The translations under genes and the position numbers were made by a program. The notes under the pieces are model-generated. The model searched no databases. It worked only from the letters and a program-made list of their open reading frames with translations, and had not been told where the DNA came from. A stretch of 64,000 nt of DNA. It comes from Meconema thalassinum. Lineage: Eukaryota > Arthropoda > Insecta > Orthoptera > Tettigoniidae. Within the stretch, counting starts at the first letter, position 1; every line of letters begins with the position of its first letter. The stretch spans positions 46,019,131 to 46,083,130 of the forward strand of contig OX336393.1 of assembly GCA_946902985.2 (NCBI GenBank), written 5' to 3'. Shown in pieces: positions 63,906 to 64,000 of the stretch.

Positions 63906-64000
63906 GCTGAGGTTGAGTCGTAAAATATTCCCTCTCTTATGTGTTCAAAGCCGATTCACCCTGAACAGTCAGCCAAAACTTTAAATATGTATATATCATT

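Overview
This window looks like repeat-filled, gene-poor nuclear DNA from an animal, most plausibly an insect. The evidence is the mix of Tc1, mariner, piggyBac-like and hAT transposons, several LINE families, many tRNA-derived SINEs, Helentron-like non-autonomous elements, and a short TTAGG-type stretch near the right edge. Some repeats feel like those of large polyneopteran genomes, but I cannot name the species. I see no convincing intact host protein gene. Every recognisable protein is a mobile-element protein, and each is truncated or broken by at least one stop or frameshift. One tRNA-Leu(UAA)-shaped gene is present.

Layout. 1-5 kb: two Helentron-like (HINE) elements (families A and B) and a SINE. 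6.5-9.3 kb: a hAT element with an 8-bp target duplication. 10.6-12.8 kb: a HINE-A copy split by a 5'-truncated RTE-like LINE. 13-17 kb: SINEs nested in SINEs, plus family D with terminal inverted repeats. 17.2 and 24.4 kb: two unrelated minisatellites, both with 23-bp periods. 18-20.4 kb: LINE-2 and LINE-3 remains. 20.7-24 kb: HINE-A, then a foldback family F with a SINE inside. 26.5-36.8 kb: HINE-C, then a 1.1-kb unit present three times, whose third copy carries a nearly intact Tc1 and a 2.9-kb LINE-2. 37.4-39.2 kb: a large palindromic hAT-like element. 40.2-44.2 kb: piggyBac inside HINE-B inside family D. 44.5-47.1 kb: a foldback MITE, LINE-3 and a deleted mariner. 47.6-51.7 kb: two R4/Dong-like LINEs in series, each bounded by (TAA)n, the second split by a TTAA-flanked element. 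51.7-57.6 kb: SINEs, HINE-A copies, and LINE-5 inside LINE-2. 57.6-58.2 kb: a 152-bp tandem array. 59.1-63.1 kb: a different kind of cluster, with a Polinton-type integrase fragment, the tRNA-Leu and two decayed FLYWCH zinc-finger genes.

The strongest observations are as follows. (1) HINE families A, B and C have unrelated bodies but share terminal architecture. Their 3' hairpin stem differs between families by compensating base changes. Their bodies are arrays of about 146-bp monomers (292-293-bp dimers), the length of DNA on a nucleosome core. (2) The two R4/Dong-like LINEs sit precisely between TAA microsatellites. (3) Target duplications allow the insertion order to be read at more than ten nested sites. 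(4) The FLYWCH/integrase/tRNA cluster may be the remains of a large Polinton-like element. All family assignments rest on motif recognition without database searches.
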